A DNA stretch of 32,258 nt from Elusimicrobiota bacterium (GCA_012523635.1 JAAYTX010000038.1:1-32258), one strand, 5' to 3'; positions 8,653 through 17,243 are shown, numbered from the stretch's first letter. A program made the numbers and translations. The notes: a model not told the origin generated them from the letters alone.

Positions 8653-9711
8653 ATGACAGCTAAAATTTGCGGCAAGGGAAATCCTTTCGGCAGCCACCGC
8701 GTGCTTGAACCCAAGGGCTCTCTGCCCCAGCCGGCCATGAAGGTCAACAACTGCATGGACCGCATCTGGGACAACGAGACTCTCGTAGACGTGGACACGC
8801 TCAACATAGACTCGGCCAGCTTCACCCAGATAAAAACCGAGACCGGCGGCGACATAGAGAAAATCAAGCAGCGCATCCTCCAGATAGTCAACGAACGCGG
8901 CAAGATGCAGAACCCGGTCACCGGCTCTGGCGGCATGTTCATAGGCACGGTGGCGCAGGTGGGCCCGGCGCTGAAAGGCAAGTCCAAGCTCAAGCCCGGC
9001 GACAAGATAGCCAGCCTGGTCTCCCTGTCCCTCACCCCCCTTAAAATCGAAAAAATACTGCAGGTCCGCAAGGACGTGGACCAGGTCAGGATAAAGGGCA
9101 AGGCCATACTGTTCGAAAGCGGCATCTACGCCAAGCTTCCGTCCGACATGCCGGCTTCGCTGGCGCTGGCGGTGCTGGACGTGGCCGGCGCCCCCGCGCA
9201 GACGGCCAAGCTGGTGCGCCCCGGCGACACCGTGGTCATCATAGGCGCGGCTGGCAAATCCGGCGTGCTGTGCTCCTACGAGGCGCGCAAGCGCGCTGGA
9301 GTCAGCGGCCGCGTCATCGGCCTCACCAGCTCCGACAACGGCTATAAAGCCCTGAAGGAATACGGCTTCTGCCACGACAACGTGAAGGTGAGCGCCACCG
9401 ATGCCCTGGCCTGCTACGAAGCCGTGCACAAGCTCACCGGCGGCAAGCTGGCCGACCTGGTCATCAACTGCGTCAACGTCCCGGGCACGGAGATGAGCTC
9501 CATCATGATGTGCCGCGACGACGGCACGGTCTACTTCTTCACAATGGCCACCTCCTTCACCAAGGCCGCGCTGGGGGCCGAGGGCATAGGCAAGGACGTG
9601 AACATGATAATCGGCAACGGCTACACCAAGGACCATGCCGAAATCACAATCAACCTGCTGCGCGAATCGCCGCAGATACGGAAGATCTACCAGAAGAAAT
9701 ACGCCGCATAA
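8653..9711 (+). CDS. kdd: L-erythro-3,5-diaminohexanoate dehydrogenase
   Basis: A 352-residue dehydrogenase with a medium-chain-type Rossmann region: VVIIGAAGKSG at about 194-204 is the nucleotide loop. The N-terminus contains the family-like GNPFGSHRVLEPKG segment (about 9-22). Kdd oxidatively deaminates 3,5-diaminohexanoate to 5-amino-3-oxohexanoate with reduction of NAD(P)+ and release of ammonia. The gene begins three bases after the kce stop; its ribosome site (GGGAGG) lies in the end of kce. Direct adjacency to kce and kamA is the usual order in lysine-fermenting bacteria. Confidence 0.92.
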   Translation: MTAKICGKGNPFGSHRVLEPKGSLPQPAMKVNNCMDRIWDNETLVDVDTLNIDSASFTQIKTETGGDIEKIKQRILQIVNERGKMQNPVTGSGGMFIGTVAQVGPALKGKSKLKPGDKIASLVSLSLTPLKIEKILQVRKDVDQVRIKGKAILFESGIYAKLPSDMPASLALAVLDVAGAPAQTAKLVRPGDTVVIIGAAGKSGVLCSYEARKRAGVSGRVIGLTSSDNGYKALKEYGFCHDNVKVSATDALACYEAVHKLTGGKLADLVINCVNVPGTEMSSIMMCRDDGTVYFFTMATSFTKAALGAEGIGKDVNMIIGNGYTKDHAEITINLLRESPQIRKIYQKKYAA

Positions 9712-9721
9712 GAGGCTAAAA

Positions 9722-10969
9722 ATGCAATATCCGACAGTCGACTATAAAAAAGTCCCGCTGTTCGCCAAAGTCAGCCAGTCAGACTGGAACGACTGGCGCT
9801 GGCAGCTCTCGCACGTAATCAAGGACATCCCCACGCTGGAACGCGTGATAAGCCTTGACGCCAGCGAGAAGAACGACCTCAAGCGCTGCCTGGCCAAGTT
9901 CCGCATGGCCATAACGCCTTACTACGCCGCGCTGATGGACGCCAGGGACAGGCAGTGCCCGGTGCGCCTGCAGGCCGTGCCGTCCATAGAGGAACTGCGC
10001 AACGACCCAGACGACCTCGACGACCCGCTGCACGAGGACGTGGACTCGCCGGTGCCGGGCCTCACCCACCGCTACCCTGACAGGGTGCTGCTGCTTGTCA
10101 CCAACATCTGCTCCATGAACTGCCGCCACTGCACTCGGCGGCGCATGGTGGGGTTCGAGGACACGCCGCTGTCTAAAGCCTGCCTGGACAAGGCCGTGAA
10201 ATACATCTCCGGCAACAAAGCGGTGCGCGACGTGCTGATTTCCGGCGGAGACCCGCTCACCCTCTCCGACGATCACCTGGAATCCATACTCCAGCGCCTG
10301 CGCGCCATCAAGCACGTGGAAATCATCCGCATAGGCACCCGCGTGCCGGTGGTGATGCCCATGCGCGTGACCGAGAAGCTTGCGGCGATGCTCCGCAAGT
10401 ACCACCCGCTGTATATCAACACGCACTTCAACCACTCAAAGGAAATGACCGCCGAGGCCAGGCTGGCCTGCGCCAGGCTAGCCGACGCGGGAATCCCGCT
10501 GGGCAACCAGTCGGTGCTGCTGCGGGGAGTGAACGACAGCCAGTCCACCATGAAAAAGCTGGTGCACAACCTGCTCATGGCCCGGGTGAAGCCCTACTAC
10601 ATCTACCAGTGCGACCTCTCAAAAGGCATATCGCATTTCCGCACCTCGGTGTCCAAGGGCATAGAGATAGTGGAAAGCCTGCGCGGCCACACCACCGGCA
10701 TGGCGGTGCCCACCTACGTGGTGGACGCGCCAGGCGGCGGCGGCAAGATACCGGTGATGCCGTCCTACATGATATCGCAGTCGGACAAAAAGATAGTCCT
10801 GCGCAACTACGAGGGCGGTATAACCTCGTACTCACTGCCGCAGGTAGTCTCGCGCCCGTCAAACAGCGACACGGAGTACGCATCGCATGAAGGCATAGCG
10901 GCGCTGCTCAACGGCGACAAGCGCACCCTGGAGCCGGCGGACCTCAAGCGCCGCAAACGCGGGCACTGA
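9722..10969 (+). CDS. kamA: L-lysine 2,3-aminomutase
   Basis: A 415-residue radical-SAM, PLP-dependent mutase that converts L-lysine to L-beta-lysine, the first step of this pathway. The [4Fe-4S] cysteines are Cys130, Cys134 and Cys137 in CSMNCRHC. The PLP lysine is Lys342 in DAPGGGGKIPV, and Asp298 and Asp335 match the substrate-amine-binding aspartates of the clostridial enzyme by constant offset. Length equals the clostridial enzyme, unlike the shorter EpmB relatives. The ATG at 9722 with upstream AGAGG was chosen; a reading frame opening at 9635 would run through the end of kdd. It is the last gene of the operon. Confidence 0.95.
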   Translation: MQYPTVDYKKVPLFAKVSQSDWNDWRWQLSHVIKDIPTLERVISLDASEKNDLKRCLAKFRMAITPYYAALMDARDRQCPVRLQAVPSIEELRNDPDDLDDPLHEDVDSPVPGLTHRYPDRVLLLVTNICSMNCRHCTRRRMVGFEDTPLSKACLDKAVKYISGNKAVRDVLISGGDPLTLSDDHLESILQRLRAIKHVEIIRIGTRVPVVMPMRVTEKLAAMLRKYHPLYINTHFNHSKEMTAEARLACARLADAGIPLGNQSVLLRGVNDSQSTMKKLVHNLLMARVKPYYIYQCDLSKGISHFRTSVSKGIEIVESLRGHTTGMAVPTYVVDAPGGGGKIPVMPSYMISQSDKKIVLRNYEGGITSYSLPQVVSRPSNSDTEYASHEGIAALLNGDKRTLEPADLKRRKRGH

Positions 10970-10986
10970 AGCCAGCCTTGCAAACG

Positions 10987-11015
10987 AAAACCCCCGCCAC
11001 GCAGCGGGGGTTTTT
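10987..11015. terminator. Bidirectional intrinsic terminator, kamA / yaeQ-like gene
   Basis: CCCCCGC (10991-10997) pairs with GCGGGGG (11004-11010) around six bases and is followed by five T. On the other strand the stem is followed by four T. It lies between two convergent genes and can end both transcripts. Confidence 0.9.
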
Positions 11016-11033
11016 CATTCATAATAAAAAAAA

Positions 11034-11558
11034 TCAATACGACTGGAAATCCACAGCAAAAACCTGCCCGTTCAGCACCAGGCTCATGGAACGCTCGGTG
11101 GTCTCCCCTATCGCGTCGTTGGTTTCGCCCACCACGCGCCGCCAGCGCTCGAACTCCTCTTTGGGCCAGGCCAGTATCTCCACCCTGTCGTGCTTCTTGC
11201 TTTCCGCCGCCAGCATCCTGCGGGTGGCCTGCGCGTCTTCGGGCGATTCCCGCAGCACCACTATACGCGCCCCCGGCACTTTCCGCACGACTTTCACCAG
11301 TTTGTTAAGCGAGGTATTGCCACACTCGCACCAGAGGCTCACCGCTCCGGACTCGTCAAGAGCCAGCAGGTCCGGCGTGAAGGGGCAATTTGTGAGGGCC
11401 GGATGATTTACCGTGGCCTCCAATAGCAGTTCCCTGTCCCAGAACAACAGCACGGCAGCCAGCTTCAGGGCCGAATGCTCCGGCGTCTCGTCATGACGCG
11501 GCACTATCAGGAGGTTTTTCCGTCCGCCGTTTACGTTGAGGTCGCACCGCAGGTACAT
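11034..11558 (-). CDS. YaeQ-like protein
   Basis: A 174-residue protein that I recognise as YaeQ-like. It shows an RHxETxEH-type segment (about 21-28), then an acidic core TPDLLALDESGAVSLWCECG (61-80) followed by SLNKLVK. YaeQ proteins have a PD-(D/E)xK-like nuclease fold, and Asp63, Glu78 and Lys86 are candidates for the corresponding positions. Cellular function is not established; nuclease activity for this family is an inference from fold. It converges on kamA and stands alone. A TGCTAGGAT extended -10 box lies six bases before the ATG, so the message may start at or near the start codon, although an AGGA lies in the same stretch and could be a weak ribosome site if transcription begins further upstream. 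Confidence 0.68.
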   Translation of the reverse strand: MYLRCDLNVNGGRKNLLIVPRHDETPEHSALKLAAVLLFWDRELLLEATVNHPALTNCPFTPDLLALDESGAVSLWCECGNTSLNKLVKVVRKVPGARIVVLRESPEDAQATRRMLAAESKKHDRVEILAWPKEEFERWRRVVGETNDAIGETTERSMSLVLNGQVFAVDFQSY

Positions 11559-11564
11559 ATAATT

Positions 11565-11573
11565 ATCCTAGCA
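11565..11573 (-). promoter_or_regulatory. Extended -10 element for the yaeQ-like gene
   Basis: The reverse strand reads TGCTAGGAT and then six bases to the ATG at 11558, so a start site about seven bases downstream would coincide with the start codon. No -35 at normal spacing is apparent. Confidence 0.4.
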
Positions 11574-11599
11574 TTTTGACCGCGAAGCGCGAGGGAAAG

Positions 11600-11608
11600 T
11601 GCTATCAT
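11600..11608 (+). promoter_or_regulatory. Extended -10 element for the cupin gene
   Basis: TGCTATCAT overlaps the first possible ATG (11607) and is followed seven bases later by a second in-frame ATG at 11616. If this box is used, the message would begin at about 11615-11616 and be leaderless. A TTGACC at 11576 is too far upstream (21 bases) for a standard -35. Confidence 0.4.
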
Positions 11609-11990
11609 GTCGTCAATGAAGCTCAAAACCGGCCGGATAATAAAGCTCTCCAAATGCAAACCATTCACTTCAGGCGACGGCTGCCGCCTGCGTGAAATGC
11701 TGCATGCGGCAAAAAGCGGGGCCGCCATCCGCTACAGCCTGGCCCACGCCACGGTGCGCCCGGGCGTCACCACTCTTCCGCACAGGCTCAGGACCTCTGA
11801 GGTCTATTACATCCTTTCAGGACGGGGACGCATGCATATAGACTCCCTGTCAAAGCCGGTGGGCCCCGGTGATACCGTATACATCCCCCCGCATGCCAGA
11901 CAGTGCATCACCAACACCGGCCGGGGAAAGCTTGCGTTCATCTGCATAGTGGACCCGGCCTGGCGCGCGCAGGATGAAGAGATATTCTAA
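11607..11990 (+). CDS. Small cupin-domain protein
   Basis: A 127-residue single-domain cupin. The first cupin motif is seen in PGVTTLPHRLRTSEVYYILSG-like spacing (about 53-73), with His and Glu as likely metal ligands, and the second in the PGDTVYIPPHARQCITN region (about 87-103) with a further His. Such small cupins bind a metal and act as isomerases, dioxygenases or sugar/auxin-type binding proteins; the exact substrate cannot be read. Two starts are possible: ATG 11607 with GAGGGA ten bases upstream, or ATG 11616 used leaderlessly from the box at 11600-11608. It is followed by a separately promoted VOC gene. Confidence 0.8.
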   Translation: MSSMKLKTGRIIKLSKCKPFTSGDGCRLREMLHAAKSGAAIRYSLAHATVRPGVTTLPHRLRTSEVYYILSGRGRMHIDSLSKPVGPGDTVYIPPHARQCITNTGRGKLAFICIVDPAWRAQDEEIF

Positions 11991-12002
11991 GCCTCCTATT
12001 TG

Positions 12003-12008
12003 TATAAT
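12003..12008 (+). promoter_or_regulatory. -10 element for the VOC gene
   Basis: A perfect TATAAT lies 15 bases before the ATG at 12024. The predicted leader of about nine bases has no Shine-Dalgarno. Confidence 0.45.
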
Positions 12009-12023
12009 GGCTTTGCGCCAAAT

Positions 12024-12818
12024 ATGAAAGAAAACGGCAATTCGGGACTGATACAGCGCCTTGACCATATCGCGGTCAAAACCTCGGCGCCGGAAAAACT
12101 GTTCCTCTTTTTCACAGAAATACTGGGCCTGCCGGTGATATGGCCGGTGAACAAGGAACCGGGGTTCACCACCGGCGGTTTTTTTGTCGGGGACGCCAAT
12201 GTCGAGACTCTGCCGCTGGCGCCGGGCGGGGCGCAAGCTGCGGCACATGAAGCCGCCATATCCGCCATAACTTTCGAATCGCGGCCCTTCTCAGACATCG
12301 GCGAAGAATTGCAGCGCCACATGCTGCAGCCGTCGGAACCCCTGCACTCGATACGCGACTATGACGGACGCCAGTACAAGGCCTGGACATCGCTGTCGCT
12401 GGACGCGCTGTCCTCGCCCAGGCATACCGTGTATCTGCGCGAATACGACAAAAGCTACCGCGGCCAGATGGCGAAAACAGTTTCCTTCACCGCGCCGCTG
12501 GGCGCGGTAGGCCTGCTGGGAATGCATGAAATAGAACTGGAATGCGCCGACTTGCGCCATTCCGCGGAGCTCTGGTCGCGCCTGCTGGGCGCACAGCCAA
12601 ATGCCCATATTTTCAAAAAAGACGGAATGCCCGCGCTGAAACTTTCCGCCGGGAAGCAGGAACGCATCGCTTCAATAACGCTGAAGGTGAAATCATTGCA
12701 AAAAACCATGGATTTCCTTAAGGAAAAACACCTGTTGGGCGCGCACGAAGGTAAAACCGTCAGCATAACGCCGCGCGCAATACAGGGCCTGCACATCAAA
12801 TTCATCCAGCACTCCTGA
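12024..12818 (+). CDS. VOC-family (glyoxalase/bleomycin-resistance fold) protein with two modules
   Basis: A 264-residue protein built from two vicinal-oxygen-chelate modules. The first opens with LDHIAVKT and continues with FFTEILGLPVIWPV. The second opens with MHEIELECADLRHSAELWSRLLG. The His of LDHI and Glu of HEIELE are at positions where VOC metal ligands sit. Enzymes of this fold include glyoxalases, ring-cleaving dioxygenases and epimerases; nothing here fixes a substrate. An upstream TTG at 12000 is in frame but overlaps the -10 box, so ATG 12024 is preferred. The start lacks a ribosome site. Confidence 0.75.
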   Translation: MKENGNSGLIQRLDHIAVKTSAPEKLFLFFTEILGLPVIWPVNKEPGFTTGGFFVGDANVETLPLAPGGAQAAAHEAAISAITFESRPFSDIGEELQRHMLQPSEPLHSIRDYDGRQYKAWTSLSLDALSSPRHTVYLREYDKSYRGQMAKTVSFTAPLGAVGLLGMHEIELECADLRHSAELWSRLLGAQPNAHIFKKDGMPALKLSAGKQERIASITLKVKSLQKTMDFLKEKHLLGAHEGKTVSITPRAIQGLHIKFIQHS

Positions 12819-12822
12819 AACG

Positions 12823-12850
12823 AAAAACCCCGCCTTTCTGGCGGGGTCTT
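12823..12850 (-). terminator. Intrinsic terminator, VOC gene / amidohydrolase
   Basis: CCCCGCC (12828-12834) pairs with GGCGGGG (12840-12846) around TTTCT. The reverse strand ends in five T, so it best serves the leftward amidohydrolase gene. On the forward strand the tail is only TCTT. Confidence 0.85.
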
Positions 12851-12869
12851 CGCCTGACACAAGACGTTT

Positions 12870-14255
12870 TTACACTCCGGCCGCCTGGTAAAGGCGGGCA
12901 GCCGCTTCGTTGGCCTTGGCCGCCACCTTCTCCTCGTCCACCGTGGCCAGCCTGGAATCTTCCACGACCAGTTTGCCGTTCACAAGAACGTGTTTGGCCC
13001 TGTGGCTGGAGCCGCAGAAGACCAGCGCGGCCACAGGGTCGCTCATCGAACCGGCATATTCGAGCGCGCTCACGTCGAATATGGAGATATCGGCCGCCTT
13101 TCCCGGCTCAAGCGAGGCTATATCGTCACGGCCAAGCAGGGCGGCGCTGCCGCGCGTGGCCAGCCACAGCGCGTCGCGCGCCGACATGGAGCCCACGCCG
13201 GCCTTAACGCGCGAGACCAGCATGGCCAGCCGCACCTCGCCGAGCATATCCGAGGAATCGTTGGATGCCGAGCCGTCCACGGCAAGGCCTACCGGCACTT
13301 TCTTGTCCAAAAACATCCTTATCGGCGCTATGCCGGAACCAAGGCGCAGATTGGAACCGGGGCAGTGAGCCACGCCCGTGCCTGTGGCGGCCATCCTTTC
13401 GGCTTCGGACTCGTTGATGTAGACGCAGTGCGCGAACCAGCTTCTCCCGCCCTCAAGCCAGCCCACCGAATCCATATAATCCAGCGGGCGCTTGCCGTGC
13501 ATCTGCAGGCAGAATTCCTCTTCGTCAATGGTTTCAGCCACATGCGTATGCAGCTTCAAATCCCATTTTTTGGCCAGCACCGCCGTCTGCTTCAGCAGTT
13601 CGGTGGTCACCGAGAACGGGGAGCACGGCGCCAGCACAAGCCTCGTCATCGCGAACTTGGCCTTGTCGTGATAGGCCTTCATCAGGCGCTCGCTGTCCTT
13701 AAGTATTTCGTCCTCGGTCTGCACCACTTCGTCGGGCGGAAGCCCGCCGTTGGACTTGCCGCGCGACATCGAGCCCCGGCACGGGTGGAAACGCGCGCCG
13801 ATTTTCAGCGCGGCCTCAATCTGCGTGTCGATGAAGCCTCCAGAGCAGGCCTTCGGGAAAAGGTAAAGGTGGTCGCTGCTGGTGGTGCAGCCGGTCAGCA
13901 GCAGCTCGCCAAGCCCTAGCTGGGTGCTGGCATACACGGCCTCGGGCGTCATATGCTTCCACACCTCATAAAGGTAAACCAGCCAGTCGAATAGCTTGCT
14001 GTTCTGCGCGCCGGGAAGGTTGCGGGTCAGCGTCTGATAGAGGTGGTGGTGCGTGTTCACAAAGCCAGGCAGCACCACGCAGTTTTTGGCGTTAATGACG
14101 CGCGCGGCCTTCACCTTGAGGCCCTGCCCCACTTGCTTAATTTCTTTCCCTTCTATATAAATGTCGGCATCCTTGAGTTCCGTCCGTTTGTCGTCCATGA
14201 CGGCGATGCGCAGGGCGTTTTTTATAAGCACAGTCTCGTTGCTTGCTGTTTTCAT
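12870..14255 (-). CDS. Amidohydrolase, probable 8-oxoguanine deaminase / AtzB-TrzN-like
   Basis: A 461-residue metal-dependent deaminase of the amidohydrolase superfamily. The metal site is visible as VNTHHHLYQTLTR (His69, His71), LHTHVAET (His236, His238), WFAHCVYIN (His276) and VDGSASNDSSDM (Asp327). The wording of these blocks matches 8-oxoguanine deaminases and the related hydroxydechloroatrazine hydrolases more than guanine or S-adenosylhomocysteine deaminases. It would act in the cytosol in purine salvage or clearance of oxidised guanine. GGAGG lies just upstream of the ATG. It follows the YfhO-like gene by 33 bases in the same direction, and the two do not look functionally linked. Confidence 0.78.
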   Translation of the reverse strand: MKTASNETVLIKNALRIAVMDDKRTELKDADIYIEGKEIKQVGQGLKVKAARVINAKNCVVLPGFVNTHHHLYQTLTRNLPGAQNSKLFDWLVYLYEVWKHMTPEAVYASTQLGLGELLLTGCTTSSDHLYLFPKACSGGFIDTQIEAALKIGARFHPCRGSMSRGKSNGGLPPDEVVQTEDEILKDSERLMKAYHDKAKFAMTRLVLAPCSPFSVTTELLKQTAVLAKKWDLKLHTHVAETIDEEEFCLQMHGKRPLDYMDSVGWLEGGRSWFAHCVYINESEAERMAATGTGVAHCPGSNLRLGSGIAPIRMFLDKKVPVGLAVDGSASNDSSDMLGEVRLAMLVSRVKAGVGSMSARDALWLATRGSAALLGRDDIASLEPGKAADISIFDVSALEYAGSMSDPVAALVFCGSSHRAKHVLVNGKLVVEDSRLATVDEEKVAAKANEAAARLYQAAGV

Positions 14256-14288
14256 TCGCGCCTCCTTTCAAATTGCCTGTTTAGGATA

Positions 14289-16337
14289 TCATTCTGCGGC
14301 CAAGCCGCACAATTCAATAATTTTCTTTCTGGCTGACGGCAAAACGCACAGCGCCAGCGCCGCCGCGACCATGGCCAGACCGCAATAGAACAGCTGGTCT
14401 GCGTACCTGAATTCTATTTTTCGCGCGCCGGCAGGTGCCAGCGCGGCCAGACGTCCATCCGGGCTTTTCATAACATCTATCCTGGCCCCGTCGGCATAGG
14501 CCCGGAAAAACGGCAGGCAGATGAAATTTGCCTCCACAACCCCGGCATAAGGACGGTCCCAGCGCAGGCTTATGGCGTCCGGTTGTATCTCGTATTCCAG
14601 GGCCTTGCAGCCATCTTCGCCGACGGCGCAAGCCATGGGCTTTGCGGCGGAATCCTCAAACACCGTGCGGGTCTGGTCTTCAAAGCGCCGGGCAAGTCCG
14701 CATTTTTCAAGCCAAGGGCCGTATTCAGAAGACTGTTCCGGCTTAACCAGATACCAGCGCACACCCCAGCCGCGCCAGTATTCAACCTGCTTTTGCAGGT
14801 CCCGGGGCTGCAAGGCCAGTATGGAACTGTAGTTCAGCCACGCGGTCTTCAGCGCCGTTTGAAGCGGAACCAGCGGGTCGTACCCTGCCAGATGGTACAG
14901 GCCACCCAAAGTGGCAAAATTATAGCCGGACACCCCGTAGGCGCGGCCCTCCCCCCGGCCTTCATGTTCGCCGAAGGACATGACACGGCCCTGCGAAAGC
15001 AGGTCACTGCGAGTCTCTTCAAGCGGGGGCCTGTCCAGGTTCACATAAAAGTTCCGGCGTGGAGAAACCTCGTAAAGAAAGACGAATCCCAACACCAGGA
15101 ATGAAAGCGCGGCAACCGCCGTTTCCCTGGCCTTTTCCTGCAAGCGCGGCAATTCCAGCACAGACTGCAAATTGACAGCCGCAAGCGTCAGCAGGAAAAA
15201 GTTCAAAAAAGGCAGCAGTTTCATCGGGTAGCGGAAACGGTTGAAAAGCGGCACATGATATAGGAGCGGCGACAACGCCCCGCTGCCCCACAGAAAAACC
15301 AGCACCGCAAGCCCTAGCGCCGCCAAGCGCAGTTGACGCAAACGCCCGTCAGCCCCTGGCCGCACCCATAAAAACAACAGCGCCAGCGGAACATAGCCTA
15401 TATGCGAAAAATACGGGGTGAAGGAATCATAAAAATTCGCCCCCGACACGAAAAGCTCGCTTGACGGCGGATAAAAAGGCCAAACCAGCCCCCAGGCCCA
15501 CAACAGGGGCTTTATGGGCCACAGCCTGAATATTTCGTAAGGAAGCTGCTGCGACCTTACGCCAGACAATTGCACATGCATCCAGTTAGGCATCAACTGA
15601 GGCAATGAAAACACCAGCGTGAAGCCCCAGCTTGCGGCATAGCGCGCGGCGCGGACAGAGACATTGCCGTCGCCGCGTAGTTGTAGCAGGCGCAGACCGG
15701 CGACCAGTGCTTCGAACAGCGCGGCATAAACGAAAAACTGCATATGGCCGAAATAGACGAACAGAAGCCGCCACAACTGAAGCATGGCAAAAGCCCTGCG
15801 CCCGCCGTATTCCAGACTTTTCAGCCCGTACAGCAGCATCCACGGGAAATATGCCGCCGTCACGCCTATGGAGGCCCAGGAACTGCCAAGAAATATGACA
15901 GCCCCGTTAAGCACCCAGCCCAAAGCCCCGAAAGCCGAGGACGCTCGCCCAAGCCCAAGGGCGCGCATAAGCGCGAAAAAACCCAGCAGGCCGCATGCCA
16001 AGTGCAGATACATCAGGATATCCAGCCCGGCATAAAAATGCCCCAAAACGGCTTTGCTCAGGCCCAGGGCGATATAAGCAGGCGGATACAGCACGGCGTA
16101 CTGCCCGGCGGAAAGCAGCGGCATGCCCAGATATTGATGAGGATTGTAGAAAGGGATATATCCCGAAAATAATGTCTTGAAATTGTAGACCAGCATCGGG
16201 AAAAGGCCGTTATAAGCGTCGTCCTGCAAAAAATAATAAGGCAAATACTGCTCCAGCAAAACGAACACCGCGCTGAACAACAGCAACAACCCCAGTTCCC
16301 AACGTCTCTTAAGGACGAATTCCCCTAATATTTTCAT
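14289..16337 (-). CDS. YfhO-like polytopic membrane protein (GT-C type)
   Basis: A 682-residue membrane protein with roughly ten or more hydrophobic helices through residue 400 and a soluble C-terminal region followed by a last helix near the end. Features typical of YfhO-like proteins are the first-loop acidic pair in FLQDDAYNGLFPM, the following YIPFYNPHQYLGMPLL, and the late YQV-like region replaced here by LPFFRAYADGARIDV. Family members are thought to be GT-C glycosyltransferases that use lipid-linked sugars to decorate envelope polymers; acceptor and sugar are unknown. The ATG lies two bases beyond the stop of the upstream CPBP gene, so the two are co-transcribed. Confidence 0.7.
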   Translation of the reverse strand: MKILGEFVLKRRWELGLLLLFSAVFVLLEQYLPYYFLQDDAYNGLFPMLVYNFKTLFSGYIPFYNPHQYLGMPLLSAGQYAVLYPPAYIALGLSKAVLGHFYAGLDILMYLHLACGLLGFFALMRALGLGRASSAFGALGWVLNGAVIFLGSSWASIGVTAAYFPWMLLYGLKSLEYGGRRAFAMLQLWRLLFVYFGHMQFFVYAALFEALVAGLRLLQLRGDGNVSVRAARYAASWGFTLVFSLPQLMPNWMHVQLSGVRSQQLPYEIFRLWPIKPLLWAWGLVWPFYPPSSELFVSGANFYDSFTPYFSHIGYVPLALLFLWVRPGADGRLRQLRLAALGLAVLVFLWGSGALSPLLYHVPLFNRFRYPMKLLPFLNFFLLTLAAVNLQSVLELPRLQEKARETAVAALSFLVLGFVFLYEVSPRRNFYVNLDRPPLEETRSDLLSQGRVMSFGEHEGRGEGRAYGVSGYNFATLGGLYHLAGYDPLVPLQTALKTAWLNYSSILALQPRDLQKQVEYWRGWGVRWYLVKPEQSSEYGPWLEKCGLARRFEDQTRTVFEDSAAKPMACAVGEDGCKALEYEIQPDAISLRWDRPYAGVVEANFICLPFFRAYADGARIDVMKSPDGRLAALAPAGARKIEFRYADQLFYCGLAMVAAALALCVLPSARKKIIELCGLAAE

Positions 16338-16339
16338 AA

Positions 16340-17230
16340 TCAGAAAGCGAAATTGACCTTCGCGCCCAATGGATTTTCCTCAGGGTCGGCGAGATACACA
16401 GCCGCTCCAGCCATCACGTCAAACCAGAAATGCCCCGCTATTTCTTCCGCCAGCCTGTAGCCGTTTTTCTGATACCGCCAGCCGAAAAACAGCCCCGCGA
16501 CAGAAGCGAAGGCCACATTGGCCCAAGCGTCGGAATCGCCGGGGTCGGACATATGGGCCGCGCCAAACAGAAGCGACGCGCTGACCAAACCTTTGCGTTC
16601 GCCCCACATATCCTCGAAATTAGCCTGAATCATGCCGCGAAACAACATTTCCTCAGAGACGCCGGCACCCAGGCTCATAGGCAGCCAATAAGCCGAATAA
16701 ACCGCCGCGCCGGTGTCCCGGTTATAGGAGCCGCCCAAATAGCGCATGCCCTTCATCTCGCCGAAGGAACGGCGGCCCGGCCTGGCCCTGGCCAGAGCGT
16801 AATTAATGCCCGCGCCGGCGGCCGCACAACCTATCACCCAAGGATTTGTCAGCTGTTCAGTCCTGAAAGGAGCGGACATCAGCTCCCCGACTGTAGCCTT
16901 GTCAAAGCGCTTGTTGTATGCGGCGGCGCCAGTCTGCAACTGAAGACCCCTGTAGGTGTCGTAAAGCGAAATCACGTACAACTGCTGCGCATATACCAAA
17001 GGGGCGTTCACAGCGCCGGGCTCGTGTTTGTATGAGGCGGCCACAGCCCAGCCCGACAGCCCGGCCACGCCGCCTGCATAGGCCAGGCCCTTGGCGGTCT
17101 CGCCCAGATGAAACTGGCCGCCTCCCGGGAGAAAAAACTGCCAATCCGGAATGTCATTTTGCGCGGCCGCGGCCCGCAGCGGCAGCAACACGGCTGCGGA
17201 CAGCAAAAATAGCTTAACGATTGACGGCAT
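16340..17230 (-). CDS. CPBP-family intramembrane protease with exported N-terminal segment
   Basis: A 296-residue protein with a hydrophobic signal-like N-terminus (residues 1-22, ending LRAAAAQ). It is followed by an LPGGGQFHLGETAKGLAYAG segment that resembles the DUF5683 type found in exported proteins. The C-terminal half is a CPBP (CAAX protease and bacteriocin processing) domain: GAGVSEEMLFRG (Glu193, Glu194, Arg198), FGAAHM (His226) and GHFWFD (His267, Asp271), the expected three catalytic blocks. Substrates of such proteases are generally unknown. A TGCTAGAAT box 13 bases before the ATG gives a very short leader with no Shine-Dalgarno. Confidence 0.8.
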   Translation of the reverse strand: MPSIVKLFLLSAAVLLPLRAAAAQNDIPDWQFFLPGGGQFHLGETAKGLAYAGGVAGLSGWAVAASYKHEPGAVNAPLVYAQQLYVISLYDTYRGLQLQTGAAAYNKRFDKATVGELMSAPFRTEQLTNPWVIGCAAAGAGINYALARARPGRRSFGEMKGMRYLGGSYNRDTGAAVYSAYWLPMSLGAGVSEEMLFRGMIQANFEDMWGERKGLVSASLLFGAAHMSDPGDSDAWANVAFASVAGLFFGWRYQKNGYRLAEEIAGHFWFDVMAGAAVYLADPEENPLGAKVNFAF

Positions 17231-17243
17231 CTGAACGTAAGTG

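Noticed and set aside
12870-14255. Atrazine-degradation gene
   Set aside because: The metal-site blocks are shared with atrazine hydrolases, but they fit 8-oxoguanine deaminase at least as well and there is no other catabolic gene of that kind nearby.
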